A DNA stretch of 64,000 nucleotides from Agrocybe praecox (taxonomy: Eukaryota > Basidiomycota > Agaricomycetes > Agaricales > Agrocybaceae), in NCBI GenBank assembly GCA_964017145.1, contig OZ024851.1:1860001-1924000 (forward strand), written 5' to 3'. Under the pieces are notes generated by a model, which saw nothing but the letters and a program-made list of their open reading frames with translations, searched no databases and was not told the DNA's origin. The position numbers were made by a program, and so were the translations under genes. Positions 51,998 to 62,799 of this stretch are shown in pieces. The first letter of the stretch is position 1. Every line of letters starts with the position of its first letter.

Positions 51998-52160
51998 GTG
52001 GTCGCGCCTTACGCGTGCCACCTTTACTATCCTATCCATGTTTTCTTCATAGCGAGCATTGTCCTTCTCTTCACACCTCAGTTCGTACCATAACGACACT
52101 TATGTGTGTTCTCTTTATGTTTACATTTACACATACCCTGTAACTATTTATCTCCGTGCT

Positions 52161-52785
52161 TAATGGTGTACAAGCTCGGCCTCAGGCCCCCAAGCCGGCC
52201 CAAGCCGGCCCTGTAAAGCCGAGCCGAGCCGAGCTTCTATGTCAAGCTCAACACAGCCCACGGCCTTGGCTTGCATTCCGAAAGCCCCAGGCCGAGCCGT
52301 CGAGCCGCGGCCTCAGCGAAGGTAATTTACCTTCACATTTGAGGTTATGTTTGAGTGTTTCGCATAATAAATTCTTTTCTTTATCATCTTTTTTGAGTTT
52401 TGAGTATATGCCGCGAAATATAGATGACATAATCATTACCTATTTGGTCGTCCATCATGATGGACAGATTATGTAAGCTATAACAGAACTCTTTGTGTCC
52501 GTTATTGATGAGCTATAGTATGTTCACGGCTGATTTACACTTTTGATTATATTTATATGTGCATAATAGTACTATTTAGCTACAGTAAAGATGTACAAAC
52601 AAAAAAAAAAACATGTTCTAATTACAATTCCATTTATAGTAACAGGCCGCGGCCCAGGCCAAAGCCGAGCGCGAGCCGGCCCTATAAAAAGCTCAGAGCC
52701 TGGGTATAAATTCTTGTAAGCCTGAGCCCCTTAAAGCCGAGCTTAAGCCGGAGCTTTCAGGCCGAGCCGAGCCCGTACAACACTA
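52161..52785. mobile_element. hAT-like non-autonomous element with GCCGAGCC subterminal repeats
   Basis: The ends TAATGGTGTACAAGCTCGG and (complement of the right end) TAGTGTTGTACGGGCTCGG match at 15 of 19 positions. An 8-bp duplication TCCGTGCT flanks it (52153-52160 and 52786-52793). Both ends are filled with GCCGAGC/AAGCCGGCC repeats, while the centre is AT-rich and lacks a transposase. An 8-bp duplication and a TAGxGTTGTAC end are hallmarks of hAT elements. Confidence 0.8.
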
Positions 52786-53046
52786 TCCGTGCTATCTAGG
52801 TATAGTAATTTGTACCATAACGATACTGAGAAGCCCCGTGATATCTACTTTTTGTCATTAACATCGTTTGTCGAGGCACAGACTCAAGCTTGCACTCAAG
52901 CCCAAAATTAAAGGGGTGAAACGAATTAAGCGCACACAAACAAGGCGTCTGATTCAAGTTATAAATAGTTGGGACGAACCATCTCAGTACATAATACATT
53001 CAAAGATATAATTGCAATGCTATAAGCTATCATATTGCCTCCCCTC

Positions 53047-54790
53047 CTAGCCTTGACTTAGATTCAAGATCAACGCTCTGCTGCGTGAATGTGAATGGTC
53101 GATGTTAGTCTTGCTTATGGGCTGTCTTAGCAGTAAAACTTGACGCACTGTATTTTTAAGGTCGACTTTCCCCCCAGTCCAATTTCCATTCAGGGTGACA
53201 GAGTCAGTCACTTGTTCGGTGGTTTTCGATACCTGTAAACGCATACCAAACGATTCAGGGTGATAGGAGTATTCAGAAGAGCTATTCGGCTTCATAGTCC
53301 TGCGGCTATTCAACATCGCCAGCAAACTGTTTGTGTACCTGCCGTTACGTGAAGATAATGTTAGAGCTACGTTAACAAGAAATAAGATAGATGGCTTACA
53401 GCTTTCCAAGAATGTATGCACTGATTAACCATCGTCAACAATACAATTCTTTCGAGTACAAAAGAGATTAGACTCACGGGACATAGTGGTAATTGTAAGA
53501 TGTGTAAGTGACGAAGAGGGCCAAGTCGACGCCGGCACAAACCGAAGTGAACAGACCGGTCTGAATTGATTTTTTAATCAGTCTATTTACCAATCCCTCC
53601 GTGTGCACTATTGGCGTGTTTGATCTTGCTTTGAGTAACTGATGTACTGTATCATAATCGAGCCTGATGCGACTAGTATGATAATAGACTCACGATATGA
53701 ATCATGCCTCCACCGATCAAAATATCTGCAACGAAACTTCCGGCCAGCCAGTACTAGTGTATATGAGTATCTGTCGCAACCAGGTTGACATGCACTCACT
53801 GAATAATACGGATGTAATTGAAGAAGCCTCTCCTGAGTGAGAGTGAACTGATTCTAGAATCAGAAATATCAGCACTACAACAGAAAAGAAGACTTCGAGA
53901 AGATGGAGGCGTACTACGATGGAAGTTACGATCGCACAAAGTGCCTGGGACCATGAGACCTGTGCATCATTCGCAAGAATCAGGCCCATATGAAATCAAG
54001 AGATGTTTGATGTCAGGCGTACTAGAGTGATCAGAATGGCCAGCCCTCGCATATAATTGGCATTGGAAAGAATCCAGATACGCCTATATGAGTGATCTAA
54101 ATACGTCGCAGGGGAGCAGAACGTCGACAGAGGACGGACCAAGCATAGAATGACTGCACGATACAAGAAACTTGATATGTATTTAGTATGTTATAATACA
54201 CAGATGAATGTTTCTTCAACCTACCTACACCTGCAAAAATCAGAAGAGTGGCTGCGCTCCATGGAGCTCGCAAAAGCACACTCTCGTCGTTCCAGTTTGC
54301 CACTGTGAAAAACCATGTCTGATGGCTCGTGAGAAGGGTCTGTGCTATGTCAATGGCGACAACTGAATAGACTTTGGATGGTGTATTTAGCTCAAATTCA
54401 TGCCATTAACAGCTACAGAGCTCTTACCGAGAACGCGTAGCCATTTTCTATCCTTTGGGAAGCTATAGTGGTAGAAATCTGTAAAAATAAAATAAGTATG
54501 AACACAAAATTCTCCAAGCCGCGTATAAATAAATAATGCACATGTTTGGACAATCAGGGTACCCATAAACATCCAATTAAGCCAGGAAGCTATAACCTAT
54601 CCACAGAAATGCAAATATCAGACGTTGGGACTGCGCTCAATTTCCAAGGTTAATACTTACTAAAGGTCCTATACTGATCAGACATTTGGTATTAGTCTCG
54701 GTTGAGCCATTTGAGTAATATGCGTACGTACACCGTTCTTGCCACTGGTATCAGGATGAGAGGCTGCGTGGAAGTTGAGTTATCCAACAT
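53047..54790 (-). CDS. Multi-pass membrane protein, DUF6534-like (copy 2, inverted)
   Basis: Paralogue of the gene at 44743-46547, on the opposite strand. It starts MLDNSTSTQPLILIPVART, then SIGPLV, SWLNWMFMGTLIVQT, DFYHYSFPKDRKWLRVL, WNDESVLLRAPWSAATLLIF, VSWSQALCAIVTSIVVRL, YWLAGSFVADILIGGGMIH near 53700-53750, NTPIVHTEGLVNRLIKKSIQTG, GVDLALFVTYTSYNYHYVP, and a tail beginning YTNSLLAMLNSRRTM. The GGGM helix is intact here, whereas copy 1 has AFGM. Intron positions match those of copy 1. Predicted seven helices; function unknown. The exon around 54120-54180 is approximate. Confidence 0.72.
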
Positions 54791-55557
54791 GATTATCTTG
54801 TGGCAGAAGGCAGAAGTAGCAAGGACAAGGCTCAAACTGACAGCCACCCATCCGCTCTTATAGAACGCCAAGTATCTCGATCGCTAATTATAATTCCTAT
54901 CATTGTCCAACCCAAGGAATAGCTCCAAAGCTCTAATTAGAGTAGAAAAACTCGCTTCTCTTCAAGTTGAATTTGGTTAGCTCTTCAATTCTATATATCA
55001 GGTGCAGAAGCAATGGAATCTTTGGTTATTATGATATTGTATCAAAATTCATGATGCTCAAGTTGTTTCGGGTCAGAACCAGAGTGTTCCCTATGTATTC
55101 CTTGTACAGAGGCGCACCTCAACATCTGATACATGCACTGCACGAGCTGAATTAATTCCGTGAGCATCAGGTTTTTATCAAAGCAGGGAATGAGGTCACT
55201 AACTAACATATGGCCATTTAACACAATTTATTATTATTATAAGTCAGGATGCTGGAGTTAAGCGGGCTTGAACGGACGTTTGTAACCTTGACGAATCGAG
55301 GGAAATGCAAATTGAGACCCACCTTGCTCTTTCTTTCAGCCTGTTCTCTAGCTGGGGCTTAGTATGATCCATCAAATCTCGGAATGTGTTCCGTCATGGG
55401 AACAATGTTTTCCCACCAGGCTAGGGCTAAAGATAGTTCCGACTGTAAACTTTCAAATTTTACCATATGATGGTCATTCTAAGTGTTTCTGAAGCTTCTG
55501 AAGCTATAATATCTGCCTTCGTTCGATGAGCAGTTTGCCGAGTGCTGAGCGCTGATA
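54791..55557. other. Intergenic, with faint similarity to the AKR promoter region
   Basis: ATCTCGGAATGTGTTCCGTC near 55376 and AGCAGTTTGCCGAG near 55529 recall words at 36650 and 37009. No gene recognised. Confidence 0.4.
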
Positions 55558-56213
55558 TCTATAATGGAGTCTTCTATCTCTACATATTCATCTTCTCGAT
55601 AGCTATGAGCTGATCTCCGTGCCTACTTCGCATTGCCATGCTCATATATCTACACACAATCCTTGAAGTTTCTATAGGCCATCAGAAAATCAGAAGATCA
55701 AGTAGTACCATAAGAGCCCCAAATTCTTTATACCAAGGGGGTACCGGGATTAGAATTCCGGACCGGGGGTATGGTAGTTAGTTGGGCCGAAGGCCTCGAA
55801 AAAATAAAATTACACCCCTCTATGTATAGCATATTTGAGGTACTTATTGGGCTATTTTGGGCCATTCAGTATTTTATATGGCATATGTATACCATTATAT
55901 ACCTTTAAAAGTGTGTGTAACATGTTTTTAGGTATTATCTGCAAAGTACAGCAGGTTTTAGCAAGGCTCTAGTATGGCCCGCCAGTCTTGGGACACAGCC
56001 ACATGGCATCTATAACACTTGCCGACCACGTGAATTGATGCCATCAACCCTAATAAGGCAATTTCTGCTTACGTTAGTTAGTTAGTTGGGAGGATTTTTG
56101 GCTTAACAGAAAAATCGACCCCGGGTCATTTTTTTCAATGCTGGTACCCCCTTGCTTTATACTTGATTTAATTATGGTAGCAACCAGGGCATCTGCACTG
56201 TCCTCGGACTCAA
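55558..56213 (+). repeat. Dispersed repeat block, copy 2 (partner at 16072-16497)
   Basis: TCTATAATGGAGTCTTCTATC, TAGCTATGAGCTGATCTCCGTG, AGAAGATCAAGTAGTACC and TTGATTTAATTATGGTAGCAACC occur in the same order as in the partner. It is interrupted by the hAT-like MITE at 55734-56154 and lacks the family A MITE. Confidence 0.8.
55734..56154. mobile_element. 421-bp hAT-like MITE with perfect CAAGGGGGTACC ends
   Basis: The element begins CAAGGGGGTACC and ends GGTACCCCCTTG, a perfect 12-bp inverted repeat. CTTTATAC occurs on both sides (55726-55733 and 56155-56162), an 8-bp target duplication. The partner repeat reads ATTCTTTATACTTGATTT at about 16435 with a single copy, which proves the insertion. 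No coding capacity. The 8-bp duplication points to the hAT superfamily. Confidence 0.92.
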
Positions 56214-56354
56214 TATCAATATATAAAGTTTAATTAGTCTCGGATCCAGCCGCCGTGGTATCCTGCATATATAAGTCAATTGGGTGAGATTTCGTGCGAT
56301 CAAAAATATTTGATGTCAATTGCGACGCCACGACCTAATTTTACCAACAAATAT

Positions 56355-56688
56355 TATTTTGATCGCGCAAAACCTCGGTTTGCAGAACTCCCGTTTATAG
56401 CTGGCACCAACTTAGACGAAGGTAAGCGCAACTGAAGTCTATTATTTGACATATGCCTCATCAGAAACTATGCAAATAGCCTGGACGTTATTTACTTCGA
56501 GAACAAATTTGACCGATGAGGATGTCAGAGACATCATTATTACCAACTACTCGCCGCTGATCGATGATCGTCGATCCTACCGTGTTTCAAGCTGCGCAGT
56601 GCTTCTTGCCAAAATCATATACACCCTGAGCACCGTTTTCAATGAAGTAGACCCATCAAAATATCAGTTATATTATCAATTTATCTGA
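56355..56688 (+). pseudogene. Relic of a type-B carboxylesterase/lipase gene
   Basis: FDRAKPRFAELPFIAGTNLD followed by a plausible intron, then TLFTSRTNLTDEDVRDIIIT and NYSP, matches the region of fungal type-B carboxylesterases containing the active-site Glu in GTNLDEG. The nucleophile GxSxG part, the oxyanion hole and the C-terminus are not found nearby. Only a fragment remains. Confidence 0.6.
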
Positions 56689-56889
56689 GAATTCATGCAT
56701 CATGCACATGCGCACAAGTCGCTACCTGTGCTCGCAAGTATTCCCGCAGAAATATATGTGTGTCAGAAAACCAGTTAAGTTCGCTTCCGAACATCCTCAG
56801 TGGGCATTGGGACTCAACACGAGCAGACAGATGTTAAGCTGGTCCTTGCGGGTAAAGGAAAGACTTGAAGGATATGATGGGACATGCGT

Positions 56890-57440
56890 AGCCGGCGGTT
56901 ACGAGACCTTTATCAGCTTAAGACGATTCCTTCGTTTCTCTCAAGTCTCGTAAGATATGCGGTACGCGACGACGTGATCTGCGGCAACGGCCGAACGCTG
57001 CAAGTGCGTAAACCCCAAATTACGAGACCTGAGTGAAACGAAAGGAAACGTCTATACCTGACAAAAAACACCCCTTATTACCCGGTCACGTGTATAACCG
57101 GCTACTATTGTTACCGGAGCGGACATCTTAATTTTAGTGATATTCGTCATGGTGCTAAGTGACCACAGGTAGGTCAGCCGTTTACTGGGTTGCGTCTGTT
57201 CCAATCTCACAACTTAGTTTTTCCGTTCTTGGTCATTCTGCAGGAAATTTAAGATGCAACCTTAATCAATCTGCTTAACAACATAGGTCATAAGAATACA
57301 ATTTTTGGGTACTTACACTCGCGCTCTTTTTGACAATTTAAAACAATTGAAAAGGACTTTTGTGTATTATAACCTCCGCTCATATTTTTGACTCCGCCGA
57401 GCAAGGTCTCGTCTCCGCCAGCTTCGCTGGGCCCATAACT
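56890..57440. repeat. Dispersed repeat related to 5015-5305
   Basis: GGTTACGAGACCTTTATCAGC at 56899 and, inverted, AATTACGAGACCTGAGTGAAACG at about 57018, together with CCCGGTCACGTG and ATAACCGGC near 57080, share words with 5015-5305 in rearranged order. TCCGCC-rich segments near 57380-57410 match those near 5030. Confidence 0.5.
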
Positions 57441-57472
57441 AACAAGTTATGACAGTGTGTCCGTATTTCGTT

Positions 57473-59117
57473 CTACTTTCCAGTATCCAATGCAGCGTAT
57501 ACCAGTGTTTCGAGGTCGTACCAGAGCTTGGTCGTACCAGGTACACCGTAAGGGCAGATCTGAATACCAAATACCAACGCTATCCCGTTCGTGGGGTCAA
57601 TGAAATGTTGAGTCCCTGCCCACCCTCCCCCTTCGTTCATTGTTAGCTCTTAGATATAGCTATAGCTGGAAGTATAACGTACAGAATGCAGTTCCCTTCC
57701 GGCGGCGACCTCCCGGCCAGTCTTGGGTAACGAAACCCATAGCCGCTCCCCACTGGGTACCTGGAACCATGATCAACTGTTCCGAGATAGATTTCGAGCC
57801 TTCTTCCGTCAGTGCGGGCACGAATATCTGCTTGACGGTTTCTTGGGATAATATAGGATTCGGAACCGAGAGTCCAGCTAGAATAAAGTGAAAGTTGGTG
57901 TATATTGTATAGGTGAAATATGAATCATACCGTTTATGCGCATTAAATGACGAAGGAGCTTGAGGTAATCTCTCATCGAGCTATACAGACCCACTCCTCC
58001 TAGGTGCAGGCTAACTAAAATAAAATGTAAACAACGGTAGTTCTAAAGGAAGTAGGGCCTACGCTTGGTAGGGTCTTGCTCTATCACTTCTAACTGGTTA
58101 GTGAATGGCTCAAGGGAGTCACTTGCGGAGTTGTAGTAGGGCAAATGAACGAGACGCTTGCGTAGCTCGGGGGTAAGGTAGAATGAACTTTCCATGCCGA
58201 GAGGGTCAAAAATGTTCTTTTTACTGAAGGAAAAAACTGTTAGCCAACATCGTCGTGCTCGAAGATTAGAACAGACACATACAAGAACATCTCAAGTGTC
58301 ACGCCGCTCACTTTCTCGACAAAGAATCCCAAAATGTCTGAGCTCCATCCATACACAACTGGAAAGGATCGCTTTATCGATACTTTACTGTGAAAACTTG
58401 AAGCTTCTTACAGTTCGTCCCGGGCTCAAACCTTATCGGGATTCCAGGAAAGCCTCTCTATCCATAGCTCATCGTCAGCATACATTTTATGTAAGGCACT
58501 TCAAGAACAACGTACTTGGACGATGCTAAACCACCTAGATAGCGGACCTTCAGCGACATGCATTTCTTTATCAGTGTACCCCAAATCAAGACTAGGCTCT
58601 GTCGATGGTGGATAAAATAAGCCACTCGAAAAGTTGAGCAAATGCTTGACGGTGATCTGATTCTGAGCAGGCTTATAATCTTTGCCCGACTCGTCGACAA
58701 TGACGGGATTGCGTAATTGTGGAAGATAGTCAGCAACGACTGTGTCGTATGAGATCTTCCCTTGCTCGATCAACTTCAATGCCGCTAACTGGAATGTCGA
58801 ATGTAAGAGAAAGAATGTTTATGAGAAAATGTCTCTCACAGCAGTGATTAACTTCGTCTGGCTACATATCCAGAAAATGCTGTCTGGGTTTACGTTTCCG
58901 CTTTGTGGGTCGTTGACTGAATGTGGACCTCCTCCGTTAAAGTAAAATTCTCCGTCGACGTTCGATATTCCAATGTTGAATCCGGGAATGTTAATGTCCT
59001 CAACCGCTTCTTTCTGTCAGAAAGTCCTTAAGTAAATGATGCTGGAGGCTAATTGTAAGGGACACGTACGATTCTTGCATCCAAAGATGCCTTTCCATCT
59101 GTTGTAAAGGTCGTCAT
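57473..59117 (-). CDS. Beta-lactamase-family serine hydrolase (EstB/LovD-like)
   Basis: A serine esterase or acyltransferase of the class C beta-lactamase fold. From MTTFTTDGKASLDARI the exons give IPGFNIGISNVDGEFYFNGG, then the nucleophile motif SxxK as ICSQTKLITAVAALKLI near 58860, DYLPQLRNPVIVDESGKDY near 58715, QITVKHLLNFSSGLFYPP, the second motif (YxN-like) YGWSSDILGFF near 58345, LHLGGVGLYSSMRDYLKLL near 57990, and a C-terminal exon GWAGTQHFIDPTNGIALVFG. Here an intron between 57613 and 57645 restores the reading frame. It ends WYDLETLVYAALDTGK at 57473. Length, about 400 residues, is normal. In fungi such proteins hydrolyse esters or, as LovD does, transfer acyl groups. Not obviously part of the cluster. 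Confidence 0.85.
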
Positions 59118-60348
59118 TAGAACCTCGTTATCGAGCTAGTTGGAGTGGTTAGAAACGAGGGATTAGAGAAGGATCAATGATGCCCCTGTGATTGTCATCG
59201 CTGTGGGACACTATCATATACTCATTCATCGACACTTCCACACGAATGGACACATGTGAGAAATCAGATATGAGCCGGACTCAGTGGGTAATGGGCCGTC
59301 GGCCGAGCGATCATAAATGATGCGTACTTTGATGCGCATTTCCGTTTTGTGGACGCGTTTTCCTTCTTAATTTACTCTGGTTTGCCATCTTGTGTCAAGT
59401 TGGTTTCATGAGGTATAATATATAAGAGAGGGAATAGGACAGTTAAGAGATAAAACACTTACGTTTTCTTCGGGATTGTATTCCAAAACATCCCATACCA
59501 GCGTTTCGTCTGTCTGTGGTTTGACATTTGGAGACTTGACTTGGATCATCCCAGGTCTTGCTGGGACACAGGGCAAGGTGTGGATCACTGGAAAGCGACC
59601 CGACACTGGAAAGGGGTTTAAGGTCGGGCTGCACATGTGTTGCCCGCTGCAAGCCAACAATTTTTTGTGGAGATATGGGTTGAGGGTGACGCACAGCCAA
59701 ACTTGCTCGCTGGGGCTGGACCGGTGCGATTTGAGGGTCATCCCTTTGTATGATGTAAGTGGCTCTTGCGTACTCGGCTCGGATTGAAACCTTTCTTTGT
59801 AGTCGATATTATCATTGATAGGAAGATATGAGGAAAGAGGAGGGGATCGGGATCTCCTTTGAGTGTTACTGAATCTTGAATGTCGTTATAAGTAGCAAAA
59901 CAGGCCTTTTCGCGAGTCCCGTGAAATCTTACAAAGAAATATTGGAATAAAAAGATCTGGGGACACCAGATACGGTTTGAACGTTAAACATTAAGCGTGG
60001 ATGCATGTCATATTTGATAAATAAAAAACCGTTGTCGTTTGCTTATACCAAGCTGACTATTTGAGACGGTGACAAAAGTCGTCAGAAATTTTGAAGAGTA
60101 CAAGTAAAGCCGATCACGGCTGCAATATCCGACAGTAGGAGCAAGGCGAATTTGAGGAACGTATGTCGAACCATTTTTCAAGAGGCAGATGAGGTTACTA
60201 GTGGCATGCTGCTCTTAGGGATTGAAAATCATCTGGTCCTCACCGATTCACCTTCAGATGGCTTCGCGTATGCCTAAAGTGACGAGAATTCGTAGATTCA
60301 CCGGGCAAAACATAACATTACAAATTAAGATGATAGTACATACATTGT
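59118..60348. other. Intergenic between the serine hydrolase and the S1/P1 nuclease
   Basis: Overlapping open frames on both strands near 59406-59787 (about 100 codons each) have no recognisable motif, and I do not call a gene. The rest is AT-rich and featureless. Confidence 0.4.
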
Positions 60349-61662
60349 TCATGCTTTCAGATCCGCCAAAAATGTGCCCCTTGTGTTCACCTCGCCCTCA
60401 TAGTCAGCGAAGAGGTAGTTGAGCACTCCCGCGAGTCGAATCCCGCCTTTGGCAAGCAGCTTCTCGATAATCATCTCCCCATACACGCGTCCAGCGTATT
60501 GTGGAGTGTCCAGGTCAATAAGCGGAGAAGGCTTGCCGTTCAAGAAGTCATTCTCGTTGTCGTCGCCGTGCTTCTCGTGGCAGTCGTGTCCAAGGGAATC
60601 ATCAAATGAAACAGAGTCATAAGGAGGCTGGTCGATTTCCTTTGGCCAGACGAGGTCGCAATTTAGCTCATGGATAGGCTTAGCCCATGCGTAAGGACAG
60701 ATAGTGGGACCGTCTGGTATTATTTCCACTCCGTCCTTGACGATGTTTTGTACGAGCTTGGTTGAATAGTAGTAGGCGTTTTCCAGCATCCCAAGGAGAC
60801 CCGATGACGAGGGGGAGAATGATGACGACGAAGGAACAGGGCAATCCAACCAAGTGTTGGTCTCTTCGGCCCAGGGATTAAGAAGACCTTCCCAGAGAAT
60901 ACGACGAATGTACGAGTCATAGATCGTACCACGCAGTGCCTTCTCGACTTTGGGGTATGGTAATGGACGAGAGTAGTTCCTTGGAACCTCGCGCACAGCC
61001 TTTGCAATAAGAAAGCCGTCCCATAACGAATGGAGGTCTGTCAAACGTTAGTCTGTGCCTGGAAGTCATGTCAAGTAACTCACTGGTTGTACGCCTTCCG
61101 AACTTGACTTTGACCGAGTTCCCGCCCCTATCGCGTCCCGTGAGATGCAAGGGCTGATGCATATCCCCCACAAAGTGAATCAAGAATTTGAGAGCTTCCT
61201 CAGCTACAGCGTAATTGACATCGTGATTGACCCATCCTTCCAATAACCCTGTCGTATTCCTGATTCCATCTAGCACGTTTATCCCTTGTGAACCAGCCCA
61301 ACCCCTTGGACCGGGGAAAGCGCATGTCTGAGAAGGATGGTCATCGAGGGCGCCTACGTAGTGAAGAGATGCAGACCATCGCATCTGCATCCGGTGTTGG
61401 TCTGCCCAAGTCGCGACTGTGGCAATGTGGCAGCGATCTGGAGCAAAGTCGAGGATTTCACACAGCTTTGGCAAGACAGTTGGGTGCAGGTACATCTGGG
61501 CTATCGTAGCCACGACTTCATGACCTATACAGAGCATCCAATAAGCCCAAAAATTCCGTAAAACCTGGGGGAAAACGGACCTACAGCGCCCCAGGCTGAC
61601 GCGGCCGGCATGTATGCCAAAGGCCCAAGAACAGCGAACGCTGTCGACTTTATGAATCGCAT
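60349..61662 (-). CDS. Secreted S1/P1-type zinc nuclease
   Basis: A zinc-dependent single-strand nuclease and 3'-nucleotidase acting outside the cell. The start at 61662 gives a signal peptide MRFIKSTAFAVLGPLAYMPAASA; cleavage would leave Trp1 (WGAVGHEVVA), whose amino group binds zinc in this family, with GHE completed across an intron near 61505-61560. Further zinc ligands are in VATWADQHRMQMRWS, LHYVGA, HFVGDMHQPLHLTGRDRGGN near 61140-61185, and NLHSLWDG after an intron near 61040. The C-terminal half contains a Ser-rich and an acidic insertion (near 60790-60840 and 60545-60600) and ends RGTFLADLKA. All zinc ligand motifs are intact. An upstream in-frame Met at 61827 exists, but the signal peptide favours 61662. 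Confidence 0.92.
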
Positions 61663-61999
61663 CGTGAACCTTTCTTCAGTGGTGGTGAAGGTAAGGAAGA
61701 AAGAGGGACAAGGCCTAAGGAGCGACACTTCCTTGTCAATCGGAACGATAAAGGAATCAAGCTCAAGTACCGAGCGTGACAAATTGGTAACAACGCGAGC
61801 GCTCAGCGGGGACTCTATCGCGACCAACTCCGTGGGTCATGTGACAGCACCCACGTTCTCTGGAAATCAACGGCTTGTTCGGCATTGACGGTAAAACACT
61901 GGCCGTTCGGTTCAGGGACACCGCAATACAGCTTAGGATCCAGATTGACCGTTTCTAGTCAGCCTGCACCAGGTTGGTCTTTATGAGTCACTACAAGAA
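61663..61999. other. Upstream region of the nuclease gene
   Basis: Should contain the nuclease promoter. The open frames on both strands are extensions of the coding frame or its shadow. No separate gene seen. Confidence 0.4.
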
Positions 62000-62278
62000 T
62001 TATTTTGTGAGGATTGAAAGTAGCATCCACGTAGTGAGTATATAGAACTGGCATACAAAAAGATAGAGGATCATCAATAGCTTCAGTATACACGGCATCC
62101 ACTCTAGCGTCGGTGATCGCATAAATAGAGCGCTGGAGAATTTAAACGGTGATGTTATTCCACGCAGCCTCAAAGGTGTCTTTTTCGAATCTTCGATAAT
62201 GACAGGGTTGCGCAATTGCGGAAAATAGCTAGCAATGCGCACCCTTAGAGGACAGGTATGACCAAGTTCTGAGGCCAT
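62000..62278 (-). pseudogene. Fragment of a second beta-lactamase-family gene
   Basis: RIASYFPQLRNPVIIEDSKK followed by ITSPFKFSSALF parallels VADYLPQLRNPVIVDESGKD and ITVKHLLNFSSGLF of the gene at 57473-59117. The catalytic SxxK part and the rest of the domain are absent, and similarity stops after about 60 residues. It is a relic. Confidence 0.75.
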
Positions 62279-62799
62279 TAATGTGTTATTAATCTTAATA
62301 CGAATGCCAGAATTATAATGTATGAGTTTTCAGAATGATTATGAAGCTACGAGTAAGTTCTTTGAATACGAGGATATAAATAGGCATGCGTAATTAATTA
62401 CGGTTATTAAGACAAAATATACTTTTATGCGATGAATAAACTAGACACGTTGAATAAGTAACGTCACAAACAAATTTTGATGAAGCTGTTTGTTCGAAGG
62501 ATGAGAGAAAATTGGCGGCGTGGGAAAGCGATGCCAACGACGTGTGATACGCATCACCAGACGAATCAATGCCCGGTGGGGGTTTACATGTACAACTTAA
62601 TATATGTAGGATAAGATGCCCATCTTTTCACTCAAATTGAAATCCAGTAAATATAACATTTTTGGAAAGCCAAACAACCAGACAGCCCAAAGATATACGT
62701 AACAAATTTGTAGAATCTAATAGTGGAAACTTGGAAACTTCGAAGGTTTTAGGTTACCGCTTTTTCTATACTAAGTAGCTCCTAGTGCATATCATGCTT
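62279..62799. other. Intergenic, nothing recognised
   Basis: AT-rich gap before the 3' end of the last minus-strand gene. No gene or repeat seen. Confidence 0.4.

Noticed and set aside
59406..59787. Opposed open frames of about 100 codons, one on each strand
   Set aside because: Neither has a recognisable motif, signal peptide or supporting splice pattern, and they overlap each other fully.
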